A stretch of 29,620 bases of DNA from an uncultured Collinsella sp. (GCA_958423535.1 CATZRJ010000023.1:1-29620); one strand, 5' to 3'. Shown: positions 14,155 to 24,495, numbered from the stretch's first letter. Numbers and translations: made by a program. The notes: generated from the letters alone by a model not told the origin.

Positions 14155-14206
14155 GAAGAAAAACGACGAGTCCCGGGCGCAATGCCGTTGCGTTCCGGGC
14201 CTCGTC
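14155..14206 (-). terminator. Intrinsic terminator of the topoisomerase operon
   Basis: On the minus strand a long GC-rich hairpin (GACGAGG...CTCGTC outer stem, CCGGG/CCCGG inner) is followed by GTTTTTCTTC. It lies 39 bp past the stop of the ParC-like gene. A second, AT-rich inverted repeat (about 14099-14146, with ACGCAGA / TCTGCGT at its core) lies between this terminator and the ATPase repeats. Confidence 0.8.
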
Positions 14207-14244
14207 GCTTTGCGAAGTATCTAACGATCTCGTTGCCGTGGTAC

Positions 14245-16485
14245 CTAGTCAAACAAGCTCGGCATGTCGTTTTCCTTCATGAGGGCACCGGCAGAGGGAA
14301 GGCTCTGCGCGGTGAACTTTTCGGCCGAGACGCCGGCGCCAAGAATCTCCTCGGTCGTGCCGACCGTGGTGACCGAGCGGCCCTTCTTGGCCGTAAGGGC
14401 CTGGACGCCCTGCGTGTTGGTGGTCGTCTTGGTCTTGAGCAACGACGTGTTGAAGTTCATCAGGCGGTAGTCGCTCGAGACCAGCGCGATGTCGCGATCT
14501 TCCTTGAGCACCTGGGCATACAGCAGCTTGCTGCCACCGTAGATAGCGTTCTTGAGACGTTTGCGGTTGGTCTTGGTAACGTATCCGGAAAGTGCGACGC
14601 GCACCACGCGGCCGTTCTCAAAGACAAACAGCACGTCGGCCTTGTAGTCCTCGGGGTCGATGACCCAGATGACATTCTCGTCGGGTTCCATCTCAAGATC
14701 GGTCGGCAGGTACGAGCCCAGCTGGGCCGACTTGGTGTCCTCAAACGCCGCAACCTTGCACTTGTACACCTGGCTCTTGTTGGTAAACACCAGCAGCTCG
14801 TGGGTGTTGGAGGACGGGAACTCGATAAAGGGTTTGTCGCCGTCCTTGTACTTGAGCGTGGTCGCCTTCTTGAGTACGCGGTCCGTCATCTTCTTAAGGT
14901 AGCCATCGCGCGAGAGCATGATGGTAACCGGATATTCCTCGACCTCGGGCTCCAGGCTCACCTCGATAACCTCATGGGGCTCAATCCTGCCCGTGCGGCG
15001 CGGCATCACATATTTCTTGTTGACTGCGGCCAGCTCGTCGCTGATGACCTTCTTGATGTTCTCCTCGCTGGAGAGGATTTCCTCAAGCTCGGCAATCTCG
15101 CCCTCAAGCTTGGCAATGTCCTTGGTGCGGTTGAGGATGTATTCCTCGTTGATGTTGCGGAGCTTAAGCTCGGCGACAAACTCTGCCTGGGTCTCGTCGA
15201 TGTCGAAACCCTTCATAAGGTTGGGCACGACCTCGGCTTCGAGCTTGGTGCCGCGGATGATGGCGATGGCCTTGTCGATGTCGAGCAAGATCGCCTCGAG
15301 GCCGTGCAGCAGGTGCAGGCGCTCGGACTTTTTGCCCAGGTCAAAGTTAATGCGGCGGCGCGTGGACTCAATACGCCACTTGACCCACTCGTGCAGGATC
15401 TGGCGCACGCCCATAACGCGAGGGTAACCATCGACCAGCACGTTGAAGTTGCACGAGAACGAATCCTGCAGCGTGGTCGAGCGATAGAGCTTGGCCATGA
15501 GCTTGTCGGGGTCGACACCGCGCTTAAGGTCGATGGCGATGCGCAGGCCCGAGAGGTCGGTCTCGTCGCGGATGTCAGCGATCTCCTTGACCTTGCCCTC
15601 TTTGGAGAGCTTGACGATGCGCTCGATGACGACATCGGTTTTGGTGGTGTAGGGGATCTCGTAGACCTCGATAATGCGCTCTTCGGGAATCCAGCGCCAG
15701 CGGGAGCGAATCTGGAAGCTGCCCAGGCCGGTCTCGATGATCTTCTCCATCTCCTCGCGGCGGTAGATGATCTCGCCGCCGGTCGAGAAGTCGGGCATGG
15801 GCATATACTCGAGCAGGTCGCAGTCGGGATCCTGCAGGTAGTGCATGGTGGCGGTGCAGACCTCGTTGAGGTTGAAACCGCAGATGTCAGAAGCCATGGC
15901 GACGCCGATGCCCTTGTTGGCCGAGACGAGGATGTTAGGGAACGTGGTGGGCAGCAGGCGCGGCTCCTTCATGGCGCCGTCGTAGCTGTCGACGAAGTCG
16001 ACCGGGTCCTTGTCGATGTCCTTGAAGATCTCGGCGCTGATGGGGGAGAGCTTGGCCTCGGTATAACGCGAGGCGGCGTAGCTCAGGTCGCCCGAATAGT
16101 ACTTGCCAAAGTTGCCCTTCGACTCCACAAAGGGGGCGAGCAGCGCCTCGTTGCCGGTGGCCAGGCGCACCATCGTCTCGTAGATCGCGGCATCGCCGTG
16201 CGGATTGAGCTTCATAGTCTGGCCCACGATGTTGGCGCTCTTCTGGCGCTCGCCCTTGAGCAGGCCCATCTTGTACATGGTGTAGAGCAGCTTGCGGTGC
16301 GAGGGCTTAAAGCCGTCAATCTCGGGGAATGCACGCGAGACGTTGACGCTCATGGCGTAGGGCATGTAGTTGACCTCGAGTGTCTGCGTGATCGGCTGAT
16401 CGGTGACCTCGGAGTGCAGGCCGATGACGTTCTCGGCGTTGACCTGCTTTTTCTTTGGCTGGTTCTTCGTCTTCTTCTTTGCCAC
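14245..16485 (-). CDS. parC: Type IIA topoisomerase A subunit (ParC/GyrA-like, divergent)
   Basis: This 746-residue breakage-reunion subunit pairs with the ParE-like protein encoded just upstream. The active-site tyrosine is Tyr141 in AASRYTEAKL, after the conserved Arg140. The quinolone-pocket helix reads NPHGDAAIYE (95-104), with Ala99 where GyrA has Ser83 and ParC Ser80. A C-terminal beta-pinwheel follows (DGYLKKMT, SQVYKCK, GRVVRVAL repeats) but no GyrA box is visible, favouring a topoisomerase IV-type or unusual role over gyrase. The start is GTG at 16485 with AGAGGAAAT before it. It ends DMPSLFD. The subfamily also occurs in Clostridia. The symbol follows common annotation practice rather than proof. 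Confidence 0.88.
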   Translation of the reverse strand: MAKKKTKNQPKKKQVNAENVIGLHSEVTDQPITQTLEVNYMPYAMSVNVSRAFPEIDGFKPSHRKLLYTMYKMGLLKGERQKSANIVGQTMKLNPHGDAAIYETMVRLATGNEALLAPFVESKGNFGKYYSGDLSYAASRYTEAKLSPISAEIFKDIDKDPVDFVDSYDGAMKEPRLLPTTFPNILVSANKGIGVAMASDICGFNLNEVCTATMHYLQDPDCDLLEYMPMPDFSTGGEIIYRREEMEKIIETGLGSFQIRSRWRWIPEERIIEVYEIPYTTKTDVVIERIVKLSKEGKVKEIADIRDETDLSGLRIAIDLKRGVDPDKLMAKLYRSTTLQDSFSCNFNVLVDGYPRVMGVRQILHEWVKWRIESTRRRINFDLGKKSERLHLLHGLEAILLDIDKAIAIIRGTKLEAEVVPNLMKGFDIDETQAEFVAELKLRNINEEYILNRTKDIAKLEGEIAELEEILSSEENIKKVISDELAAVNKKYVMPRRTGRIEPHEVIEVSLEPEVEEYPVTIMLSRDGYLKKMTDRVLKKATTLKYKDGDKPFIEFPSSNTHELLVFTNKSQVYKCKVAAFEDTKSAQLGSYLPTDLEMEPDENVIWVIDPEDYKADVLFVFENGRVVRVALSGYVTKTNRKRLKNAIYGGSKLLYAQVLKEDRDIALVSSDYRLMNFNTSLLKTKTTTNTQGVQALTAKKGRSVTTVGTTEEILGAGVSAEKFTAQSLPSAGALMKENDMPSLFD

Positions 16486-16530
16486 GATTTCCTCTTGAAC
16501 TTCTTATGGGCCGTCGTTATCGATTTGCTG

Positions 16531-18528
16531 CTATTGCAGGTCCAGCTGGTCGAGGTATTCCTTGCCGTGCTCGGAGATATGGCGCTTGCGGCCTGCCTCG
16601 TCGTTGCCCAGCAATAGGTTGAACATGGTCTCCATCTTGGTGACGTCCTCGGGTTCCACCTTGATCAGACGACGCGTCTCGGGGTTCATGGTGGTGAGCC
16701 ACATCATGTCCGGATCGTTCTCACCAAGACCCTTGGAGCGGTTGATGGAGCACTTCTGGTCGCCGATCTCTTTGAGGATGCCGTTCTTCTCGAGCTCGGT
16801 GTAGGCAAAGTAGGTCTTTTCTTTGCAGTTGATCTCGTAGAGCGGCGACTCGGCGATATACACGTAGCCCTCGTCGATAAGTGTTGGCACCAGACGGTAG
16901 AGCATGGTGAGCACGAGCGTGCGGATGTGATAACCGTCGACGTCGGCGTCCGTACAGATGATGACCTTGTTCCAGTTGAGGTTGTCGAGGTCAAAGGCAC
17001 CGAGGTTCTTGATGCGCTTGTCCTTGATCTCCACGCCGCAGCCCAGCACGCGCATGAGGTCCATGATGATGTCGGACTTAAAAATGCGCGGGTAGTCCTC
17101 CTTCAGGCAGTTGAGGATCTTGCCGCGGACGGGCATAACGCCCTGGAACTCGGCATCGCGCGAGGTGCGAATGGCGCCTGCTGCCGAGTCGCCCTCTACG
17201 ATATAGATCTCGCGACGGCTCTTGTCCTTGGAGCGGCAGTCGATGAATTTCTGCACGCGGTTGGCCATATCGGTCTTCTGCTGCAGGTTGGTCTTGATGC
17301 TCTGACGCGTCTTCTCGGCGTTCTCGCGCGAGCGCTTGTTGATGAGCACCTGCTCCATGATCTTGTTGGCGGCGTCTTTGTTCTCGATCAGGTAGGTCGA
17401 GAGGCGCTCCTTAAAGAAGGCGGTCATGGCCTGCTGGATAAAGCGGTTATTGATGGCCTTCTTGGTCTGGTTTTCGTAGGACGTCTGAGTGGAGAAGCAG
17501 TTGGTCACCAGCACCAGGCAGTCCTGGACGTCTTGCCATTTAATGCCGCTCTCGTTTTTGTTGTATTTGCCCTGTTGCTTAATGTAGGCATCGATGGCGC
17601 TGGTCAGAGCGCTGCGGGCTGCCTTTTCGGGCGAGCCGCCGTTCTCGAGCCAGGAGGAGTTGTGGTAGTACTCCTGCATCGTGAAGGTGCGCGAGAAGCA
17701 CATGCACGCGGTGATCTTTACGTTGTAGTCGGGCAAGTCCTCGCGGTCGCGACCGCGACGGTCAGCCTCGATAAAGAAGGGCTCGGTGAGATAGTCGGCA
17801 CCGACCTTCTCGAGCACATAGTCCTCGATGCCCTTGGGATAGCAGAAGTCCTCTTCGGAGAACTCGCCATCGTCGCCCTCGATGCGCAGGCGGAAGGTCA
17901 CGTTGGCGTTGACCACGGCCTGGCGGCGCATGGTCTCGCGATACCACTCGTGGGGAATGCTGATCGAGGTAAAGACCTCAAGATCGGGACGCCACTTGAT
18001 GGTGGTGCCGGTGCGTTCCTCGTCGCTGGGCTCAATCTCGAGTGCCTTCTTTTTGGCGCCGACGACCTTGCCCTTCTTAAAGTGTAAGGAGTATTTGTTA
18101 CCGTCACGCCAGACGGTGACGTCCATGTACTCGGAGGCGTACTGGGTCGCGCACGAACCCAGGCCGTTGGTACCGAGCGAGAAGTCGTAGTCGCCGCCCT
18201 GGTTGTTGTTGTACTTGCCGCCGGCGTAGAGCTCGCAAAAGACGAGCTCCCAGTTAAAGCGCTTCTCGGAAGGGTTCCAGTCGAGCGGGCAGCCGCGGCC
18301 GTTGTCCTCTACCTGAATGGAGCCATCGCGAAAGGCGGTAAGGGTGATGAGCTTGCCGTAGCCCTGGCGCGCCTCGTCAACGGCGTTGGACAGAATCTCG
18401 AAGGCGGCATGCGCGCAGCCATCGAGTCCGTCCGAGCCGAAGATGACGGCAGGGCGCAGGCGTACGCGCTCCTCGTCCTTGAGCTGGCGGATACTGTCGT
18501 TACCATAGTTTGCGGTGTTTTTTGCCAT
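16531..18528 (-). CDS. parE: Type IIA topoisomerase B subunit (ParE/GyrB-like, divergent)
   Basis: This 665-residue ATPase subunit has a GHKL domain: N-box EILSNAVDEA with Glu44 and Asn48, and VEDNGRG at 73-79. QTK at 354-356 senses the ATP gamma-phosphate. The TOPRIM domain has EGDSAAG (445-451) and DADVDG (527-532) for metal binding. The ATP lid reads GTNGLGSCATQYAS rather than the usual GGLHGVG type, which marks a divergent subfamily. The ATG at 18528 has a weak close ribosome binding site; AAGGAG lies 16 nt upstream. It starts the operon, and the A subunit follows after 45 bp. Together they would pass or unlink DNA duplexes. Confidence 0.9.
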   Translation of the reverse strand: MAKNTANYGNDSIRQLKDEERVRLRPAVIFGSDGLDGCAHAAFEILSNAVDEARQGYGKLITLTAFRDGSIQVEDNGRGCPLDWNPSEKRFNWELVFCELYAGGKYNNNQGGDYDFSLGTNGLGSCATQYASEYMDVTVWRDGNKYSLHFKKGKVVGAKKKALEIEPSDEERTGTTIKWRPDLEVFTSISIPHEWYRETMRRQAVVNANVTFRLRIEGDDGEFSEEDFCYPKGIEDYVLEKVGADYLTEPFFIEADRRGRDREDLPDYNVKITACMCFSRTFTMQEYYHNSSWLENGGSPEKAARSALTSAIDAYIKQQGKYNKNESGIKWQDVQDCLVLVTNCFSTQTSYENQTKKAINNRFIQQAMTAFFKERLSTYLIENKDAANKIMEQVLINKRSRENAEKTRQSIKTNLQQKTDMANRVQKFIDCRSKDKSRREIYIVEGDSAAGAIRTSRDAEFQGVMPVRGKILNCLKEDYPRIFKSDIIMDLMRVLGCGVEIKDKRIKNLGAFDLDNLNWNKVIICTDADVDGYHIRTLVLTMLYRLVPTLIDEGYVYIAESPLYEINCKEKTYFAYTELEKNGILKEIGDQKCSINRSKGLGENDPDMMWLTTMNPETRRLIKVEPEDVTKMETMFNLLLGNDEAGRKRHISEHGKEYLDQLDLQ

Positions 18529-18582
18529 ACTCGCTCTCTCGGTGCTCCTTTGCTGCGTTTAAGTCATATAGATAGTCAAGGT

Positions 18583-18611
18583 AGCATAGCCCAGCCCACA
18601 GACGATTCCAA
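18583..18611 (-). promoter_or_regulatory. Promoter of the topoisomerase operon
   Basis: On the minus strand TTGGAA (18606-18611) and TATGCT (18583-18588) are separated by exactly 17 bp. The predicted transcript starts near 18576, giving a leader of about 48 nt before the ParE-like start. Confidence 0.6.
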
Positions 18612-18660
18612 CCAACACGAAATCCATCGAACAATCGTTCGGAATTTGGTGGAACAGCGT

Positions 18661-18697
18661 TTACTCGGACAAATCCGAGTCGGTTTTGTCCGAGTAA
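18661..18697. repeat. Nested inverted repeats upstream of the topoisomerase promoter
   Basis: Two exact 13-bp arms (18661-18673 and 18685-18697, TTACTCGGACAAA / TTTGTCCGAGTAA) flank an 11-nt loop. The loop itself begins TCCGAGT, which can pair with the left arm instead. Two mutually exclusive hairpins are possible. It lies 50 bp upstream of the topoisomerase -35 and 300 bp before the divergent lipoprotein gene. Confidence 0.65.
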
Positions 18698-18995
18698 GTT
18701 TGAAGACGGCCGAATGTGTCTTGCTGCGTTTGCGGTTGGATGCGTTTGTCAAAAACGTGCCATGCGGATTGTTGGATCGAATCGAACATTGGGACAGACG
18801 TCTCGTTTTATGGGCCGGGGGCGTGCATGTGCGAGTTCTTTTGGCCCATAAGGAACGCTGGTGGGTCGTTATTTGGGCCACGGGTCACTTCGCCGGCGCC
18901 GTGTTTCGTCATACGCTCATAGTGGAAGCCGATGCCACGGGGTCGACTTGGGACTCGGGCAATGGATGAGCTGCAAGCCGAAAGGAGCGGTGAGA
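18698..18995. other. Non-coding leader region before the lipoprotein gene
   Basis: No convincing gene is present. A 9-bp inverted repeat, TTATGGGCC (18808-18816) and GGCCCATAA (18843-18851), has a 26-nt loop. Open frames on both strands lack ribosome binding sites and protein-like composition. The lipoprotein promoter presumably lies here, but I cannot place it. Confidence 0.4.
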
Positions 18996-20015
18996 ATGAT
19001 GAGGCCCATGACAAAGAAACTGCTGTTAGGAATTCCCACCGTGACGCTTTCGGCCGTGCTGGCGTGTACAGTGGCCGGCTGTGGCGGTAGTGCTCCGAGC
19101 GGCTCGCCTGGCGGTTCGGGCGGCAGCGCGCCTGTGCAGGAAAAGCCCAGGGCCTATGATTCGCAGACGGTCGAGGTGGCAGGCATTACCTATGAGTCGG
19201 TGGCTCACGGTACGTTCTATCGCGGCGATGCCAAGCTGCAGGACGGCTTTTACCTGCACATCAAGATCACCAACAACAACACAAAGAACAGGACGTTCAG
19301 TTCCTTTAACGTGCATGCTGCCCAGGGCGATCTTGAGGCAGGCGACCCGTTGTTTACTTCCGGCAAGGCGGCCGTGCTCGACTACGTTGCAAGCGAGGCT
19401 CCCGATGAGCTGCACGAGGGCATCGACCTTTCCGAGAGGCCAGATATCGGCCCGGGCGAGACCGTTGAGTACGTGTATTTCTGGGCGCCCAAGACGGCGT
19501 ACTACGGGCCCATCACTGTCGAGTTCGTAGACGCTTATGCCCCCGCCAAGAATCATGAGGCCATGCACTTTGACACCACGGGATGCGAGACCAAGGAGTT
19601 CAAGGCGGCCGGCGGCGTGGCCGATTCTGGCGAGAAGGCAGATTTAACGGGCATCGACTGCGCATCGTACAGCATCGAGGCCGCCGATGGGTACACGCTG
19701 GATTCGTCCGACGAAGAGCGCGAAAAGGCAAACTTCTTCCACGACGAGACTGGAGGACGCCTGAACATCAGCATCTTCCCGCGCTCGCCGGAGGAAGAGG
19801 TTGCAAGCCTAGAGCAGGTCTACGAAGGCAAGGAGACAACAACCGACCAGGTCGAGTACAACGGCATAACGTGGCTGCGCTTTACCGGTCCCGACAACGG
19901 CCATACGCTGTTTGCGACGGCTCCCGCGACGGGCGAGACCGTCCGCGTGTCGATTGGCTGGAAGATCGATTGGGACGCCGCCGCGCCCATGATGGAGGCA
20001 TTGAAGCTCAAGTAG
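18996..20015 (+). CDS. Lipoprotein of unknown function
   Basis: The 339-residue protein has a signal peptide (MMRPMTKKLLLGIPTVTLSA) and lipobox VAGC, with Cys29 as the likely lipidated residue, then a Gly/Ser/Pro linker. An Ig-like domain at about 55-185 (YESVAHGTFYRGDAKLQDGF, IKITNNN) resembles the DUF4352/DUF5067 group. A second domain follows (YSIEAADGYTL... GRLNISIFP). It should be anchored to the outer face of the membrane. AAAGGAG lies 8 nt before the ATG at 18996, and a terminator follows, so it is a single-gene unit. The next gene is convergent. Confidence 0.85.
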   Translation: MMRPMTKKLLLGIPTVTLSAVLACTVAGCGGSAPSGSPGGSGGSAPVQEKPRAYDSQTVEVAGITYESVAHGTFYRGDAKLQDGFYLHIKITNNNTKNRTFSSFNVHAAQGDLEAGDPLFTSGKAAVLDYVASEAPDELHEGIDLSERPDIGPGETVEYVYFWAPKTAYYGPITVEFVDAYAPAKNHEAMHFDTTGCETKEFKAAGGVADSGEKADLTGIDCASYSIEAADGYTLDSSDEEREKANFFHDETGGRLNISIFPRSPEEEVASLEQVYEGKETTTDQVEYNGITWLRFTGPDNGHTLFATAPATGETVRVSIGWKIDWDAAAPMMEALKLK

Positions 20016-20045
20016 CGGGTTGCGATTCCCATGTCAGGCGACTCA

Positions 20046-20080
20046 GGGCTGGCTCCGAGTTATCGGGGCCAGCCCCTTTT
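20046..20080 (+). terminator. Intrinsic terminator behind the lipoprotein gene
   Basis: A 12-bp stem with one G-T pair (GGGCTGGC at the base) and a 6-nt loop is followed by CTTTT, 30 bp after the lipoprotein stop. The reverse strand lacks a T-tract, so it may not end the converging surface-protein transcript. Confidence 0.75.
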
Positions 20081-20127
20081 GGTGTTCGATGAGCCGAGTC
20101 GGCGTCTCTCACAAAAGTAACTAGGAG

Positions 20128-23100
20128 CTAGCGAGACCTATCCGAATTGACCTCATTGGCGGTGTCTTTTTCGAGCGCCGTGCGGCGGGCGCTGTAGGCG
20201 ATGAGGCCGGCGCCTGCCGCGGCGAGTGCTGTAGCGGCTGCCGTAAGGGGAGCATTGACATCGCCCGTGCCAGCGAGCGCACCCGCTTTTCCGGAGCGCT
20301 TGTTATTGCTGTGGTCCTTGCCACTGCCGGAGCTCCTTCCGCCGGAGCCGCCGCCCTCGTCGGTACCGCCGCCACTCGAGCCGCCATCGTCGTCTACTGT
20401 CATCGGGGCGTCGTGAAGTTCTGTCGTATCCGCGCTGTCGCATACGCCGACCTGAACTTCTGAGCGTTCGCATGCCGCGTCGGGCACATGAAGCTCGTGC
20501 AGTACGGCACCCAGCGCCGAGTTTGCGCCCGGTCGAATTTCCTCGAGCGTTACGGGATCGAGCGCCACCAGATTACGCGCCTTCGCATACAGCGTTACGC
20601 GTTTGCCCACTTCGTCGCTCCAACTCTCGGGGATAGCGAAGCTCATGCGGAACTGTGCCGTGCAACCCGGTGCCAGCACGGCGTTGCCGTTGTCGGCTAC
20701 CAGCGGGTGCGTTGCAAAAGGTGTGCCCAGCGTTTCGAGCGCGTACTTCACGTGTGCCATGTCGTTGACCGAAGCGTCCTCGGCAAGCTCTGGATCGTAG
20801 ATCGATGCCATGCGTGTGTTCGCTCCGAACCCGATGGATGCGCTGGAGAACGGCTGGCTGGAGCCCTCTCGGTACAGATCGATTGTGCCGGCGGTCAGCA
20901 AGGTGTTGCCGTCGTTTCGCACCGTGACCATGAAGGATTCGCCTGCTGCTCCGGGCACCACCGCGCCCGAGGTAGCGACTGCGCCCGTCGGAGTGGCACA
21001 CGCCACCAAGGGCACTTCGATGCCGTGTAGTTCTGCCTCGCTCTTCTCCGCGCTCACAATGTGCGTGGCGAGCGCGGAGAGCATGCTCCCCGACGTCAAA
21101 AATGTCGTTATCTGATCGACGGGATGGTCCAGCTCGCACATCACGAACGGCTCCGTAAACAGATCGCCTGCCAAGGTGCTGGCGAAGATGCGGAAGTGCT
21201 TGCCCATCACTGCTACCGGGTTGCCTTCTTCGTCGTAGGTTTGCCCCACCTTGCCATCGGTGTTCTCTACATAGAGCACGCACCTGCCGTTGTTGCTTAC
21301 GCTAAACGATGCCGGGCCACAGCCTGCGGCACCCACGGGCTGCGTTGCAAATGCCGATGCGCCTCGCGTCCAAGTAATATGCTGCAGTTGCTCGTTGACG
21401 GTAGCCAAAAAGCCCGTGTGCTGCGGCCACGGCACCGCGTGGGGTACTGTGGCATCTGGCGACATAACGCCCCAGCTCGCAATGGACTGGCCGATCACGG
21501 CGTACGATGCACAGCCACAACCGCCTGCGGTCTCGTATGCAATGGGCACCACCATTTTGCCGTTGATATTCTCGGGCGCGCCGAGCTCGATGCTCGACGG
21601 TGCCTGCGGAAAGCGGAGGACCTGACGGAACGTGAGACTGTCGCCCGAAACGTCCGACCACAGGGTAAAGCACTCCAGCGCAACCTCGGCCTCGCTGCCG
21701 AGCGTCTTTTCTGCGGTGGTTCCGCGGCGGTGGAGGTAGGCGCCCGACAGGCGCCCGTCGACAAGTGTCTTGCCCACCGTGATGCGTGGGCACTGCAGGC
21801 AATGGTAGCCATCCTCCTGAAGGCGGCCGCGCGAGATGCTGCGCCACGACGTGTGCGATATCACGCGAACTCCGTCGTTGCTTATGCGCAGGCGCACAAC
21901 GGACAGTATGCCGGATGTGCTCGCCGTATCGAAAAGGGTGTTGTCGCCGGCGGGGCGCTCGCCCGAGACCAGCAGCACGTAGGCGTCCTGGTTTCCTCTT
22001 CCGTCCGTATATTCCACTACGTCGAAGTCGTAATCGTATATGCTGTCGCGCTCCACGTCGCCCTCGCCAAACCCAAGGGGAAAGTCCACAGGCGTGGGAG
22101 CGGACCACGTCCCGTTTGCCTTTGTGTGTACCACCAGGCGCGAGCGACCATTGTCGCCGTAGCGCACCGAGGCGATACGGAACAGGCATTCTACGCCGGC
22201 AATCATTGCCAGCTTCATGTGGGCTTCGCTGAGCACGCCAGCAAACAGCACGTTGTCGCTCGAGGGCTTGATGCCGCCACGCTCGTCCTCCGACACGCCG
22301 GCAGAATCGGCGTTCGGGTCGGCAACGGTGTTCGTTGCCTGACCGATGTAGGTGTACTCATACATCGGCGCGGCGTTTTCGTCGTTCTCTATCAGTGCAT
22401 GGACGAAATGCTCGATCTGTCCCGTGTCGTCGCTTTCTGCATCCGCCTCGAGCTCAATGCGCGTGACCGCCCGATCCCAATCGCGCACGACAGGCGCGGC
22501 GTTTACGGCAGCGGCCTTAACCTCGGCGCGTGCGAGCAGTTCGGCGTTGGTGACGATGGTGGCCGATGCGATAAATTGCGGCACGCCGCCCGCCTCAATG
22601 TTGCCGGCCGAGCCGAAGCAGGCATCCAGCGTATAAGGCGTATCTCCACCCAATGCGAGCTCAGAGCGCTGGAGCACATACTGGTCGCCATTGTTCACCG
22701 ACATATTCCACGAATCGATGAGCGTGGGCCACGACCCCGACCAAGCCTTGGTGGTCCACTTGAACATTACGAATTGGAGTATCACATCGACATCGACGTC
22801 TGCACCTACGCGCAGTCGCGGAAGCTGGTGTCCATCTGCCTTCTCGTACCCAATGAACAGCGTGAGGGATGCGGCGCCGCGCACGGCAGACGAAGCGACG
22901 CCTGCAACGCCGGCGCCAAAGGTGACGGCAAGCCCGATCTGGATGGTGAACGAGCCCGACGTGTTTGAATAGTCGAGCGAAATGTTTTTAAAAAACGCCG
23001 CGCCGCTGCCGTGCGTGTGGGCACCCACGGCGAGCGCCAGTTTTGCCAGCACCCAGGGGTTGACGTTTAGGAAAAATGGCACCGGTCCTAGGGTAAACTG

Positions 23101-24495
23101 CTCGGTCCAATTGAGGTCGGTTCTTACCTGGAAGAGGGCCTTAATATTGCCGTATGCGGGGTCGTTGTTGTTACCCCAGGTTTTGCCCACCCAATCGTAG
23201 GCGAGCGAGCCGTACAGCTGTGTGGCGATATCCATCGTGAACAGCGGCGTGCAATGGTGGCGAAGGAGCTTGGTGTTTCTTGGATCGGTGCCCGAACCGG
23301 CACTCATCCTCTTGTACTGATTCCACTTCCCCTCCATCTCGTCGAGGTAGCGGTTTGCCTGCTTGGCGCCCGACTCGCGCGGCGATTTCTTCCAGTATTC
23401 CGGATCAGGGTTGCCCGAATCGTTCATATAGCTAGCTGGTTTGTACCCTCCGCCAAACAGCACGTATCCAGCAAACGAGAAATCGAACAGAATGGGAAAT
23501 GTGGGCATCCAGCACGTGAACTTATTGCCGCCGATACCGGGAAACGCCGCGGGGAAATCAAACGGAGTGATCTCTTGGTCCATGGTGGTGGGAATGATGG
23601 TGGTCGAGCCCGATTCCGCCTTTGCGGCCGGCGCGGTGACAACGGCCATAGGGGATGAGAGCGTGTAGGTTTTGCCCTGGTAGTCGAGCATAAAGCGCAG
23701 CTTGCACCCTTCCTCCAGAAGGCCCGAAGCTGCATCGAGGAACGTGTCTTCAAGCGTGAACGTCGCCAGATTATCCGCGTCCGATGCGCTGGCCTTGATC
23801 TGGCCGATCTGCGTGACGGTTTCGGGTGAGCTGCCCGCAGCGGGCATCACTTTATTGATATGCAACGTTGCCTGCCCGCCCTGCGGCAGATGAGCCTGCA
23901 CGGTAAAAGCGTGCGTGTCGGGCTGGTCGTTTGCTGCTTCGTCCGCTGGCATTGCCATAAACGTGGCGTCGGCGTACTGGATGTCCCATTCGTCGAACGT
24001 GAGCTGTCGAAAGTACGGCTCGCCATCGGAGAGCGGACGTGTGGGTGCGGTAATAGCGGTGCCGCCCTGGATACGCGCAAGGGGAATCTAGACATCGCGG
24101 TAGCCTGCCATGCTAATGGAGATGCCGCCGTTAAAGTCGTACGCGTCGAGAAGCGTTGCCTCGTCCACGTAGCCTTCTGAAAGAGGGGCGACCTCAAAGA
24201 TGGCCGTGCCTTCGTCATCGGTCGTGGCGGTGAGCTGCTTGCCTGCGGCATAGCGCGATATGAGCGTGACCTGGGCACCCGTGATGGGCGTATTCTTGTT
24301 GGCGACGTCGACCACGACCACACCAAACATGGTGCGCGAGAGCACCAAGACCTTGAAGGGATCATCTTCGTCGGCGTATGCCTCGGCGGGGGCGAACGGC
24401 AATATGAAGGCGTTTGCGCTTCCCGGCACGCGCGGCAACATAATGCTCGCCAGCGAGGACGCTCCGGCAACAAGTAACGAACGGCGATCAAGCAT
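20128..24495 (-). pseudogene. Very large Tat-exported, sortase-type surface protein interrupted by an amber codon
   Basis: One reading frame of 1,456 codons runs from ATG 24495 (GGGAG upstream) to TAG 20128, with a single in-frame TAG at 24088-24090 as codon 136. Both sides of it share the same frame. The N-terminus MLDRRSLLVAGASSLASIML is a twin-arginine signal. Next comes a carboxypeptidase-regulatory-like domain (VVVVDVANKNTPITGAQVTL). The long middle is an unrecognised beta-rich region. The C-terminus has a Gly/Ser linker, LAGTG (an LPxTG-like sorting motif), a hydrophobic helix and a basic tail. Intact, it would be wall-anchored. As read, translation gives a 135-residue secreted stub; the next in-frame ATG, at 23958, lacks a ribosome binding site. 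Recent mutation, sequencing error and readthrough are all possible. Confidence 0.8.

Noticed and set aside
14182..16617. An 811-codon plus-strand open frame
   Set aside because: It is the antisense of the ParC-like gene. The translation is a low-complexity Leu/Val/Asp/His shadow of GC-rich codons, with no ribosome binding site or domain.
16927..18087. A 386-codon plus-strand open frame
   Set aside because: Antisense shadow of the ParE-like gene, whose GHKL and TOPRIM motifs are unmistakable.
18409..18969. Plus-strand and minus-strand open frames between the topoisomerase and lipoprotein genes
   Set aside because: No ribosome binding sites, odd composition, and overlap with the topoisomerase promoter and several hairpins; more likely regulatory DNA.
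21061..22968. A 635-codon plus-strand open frame
   Set aside because: Antisense to the surface-protein gene. Composition is rich in Arg, His, Ala and Cys without motifs; the minus strand has the coherent protein with signal and sorting motifs.
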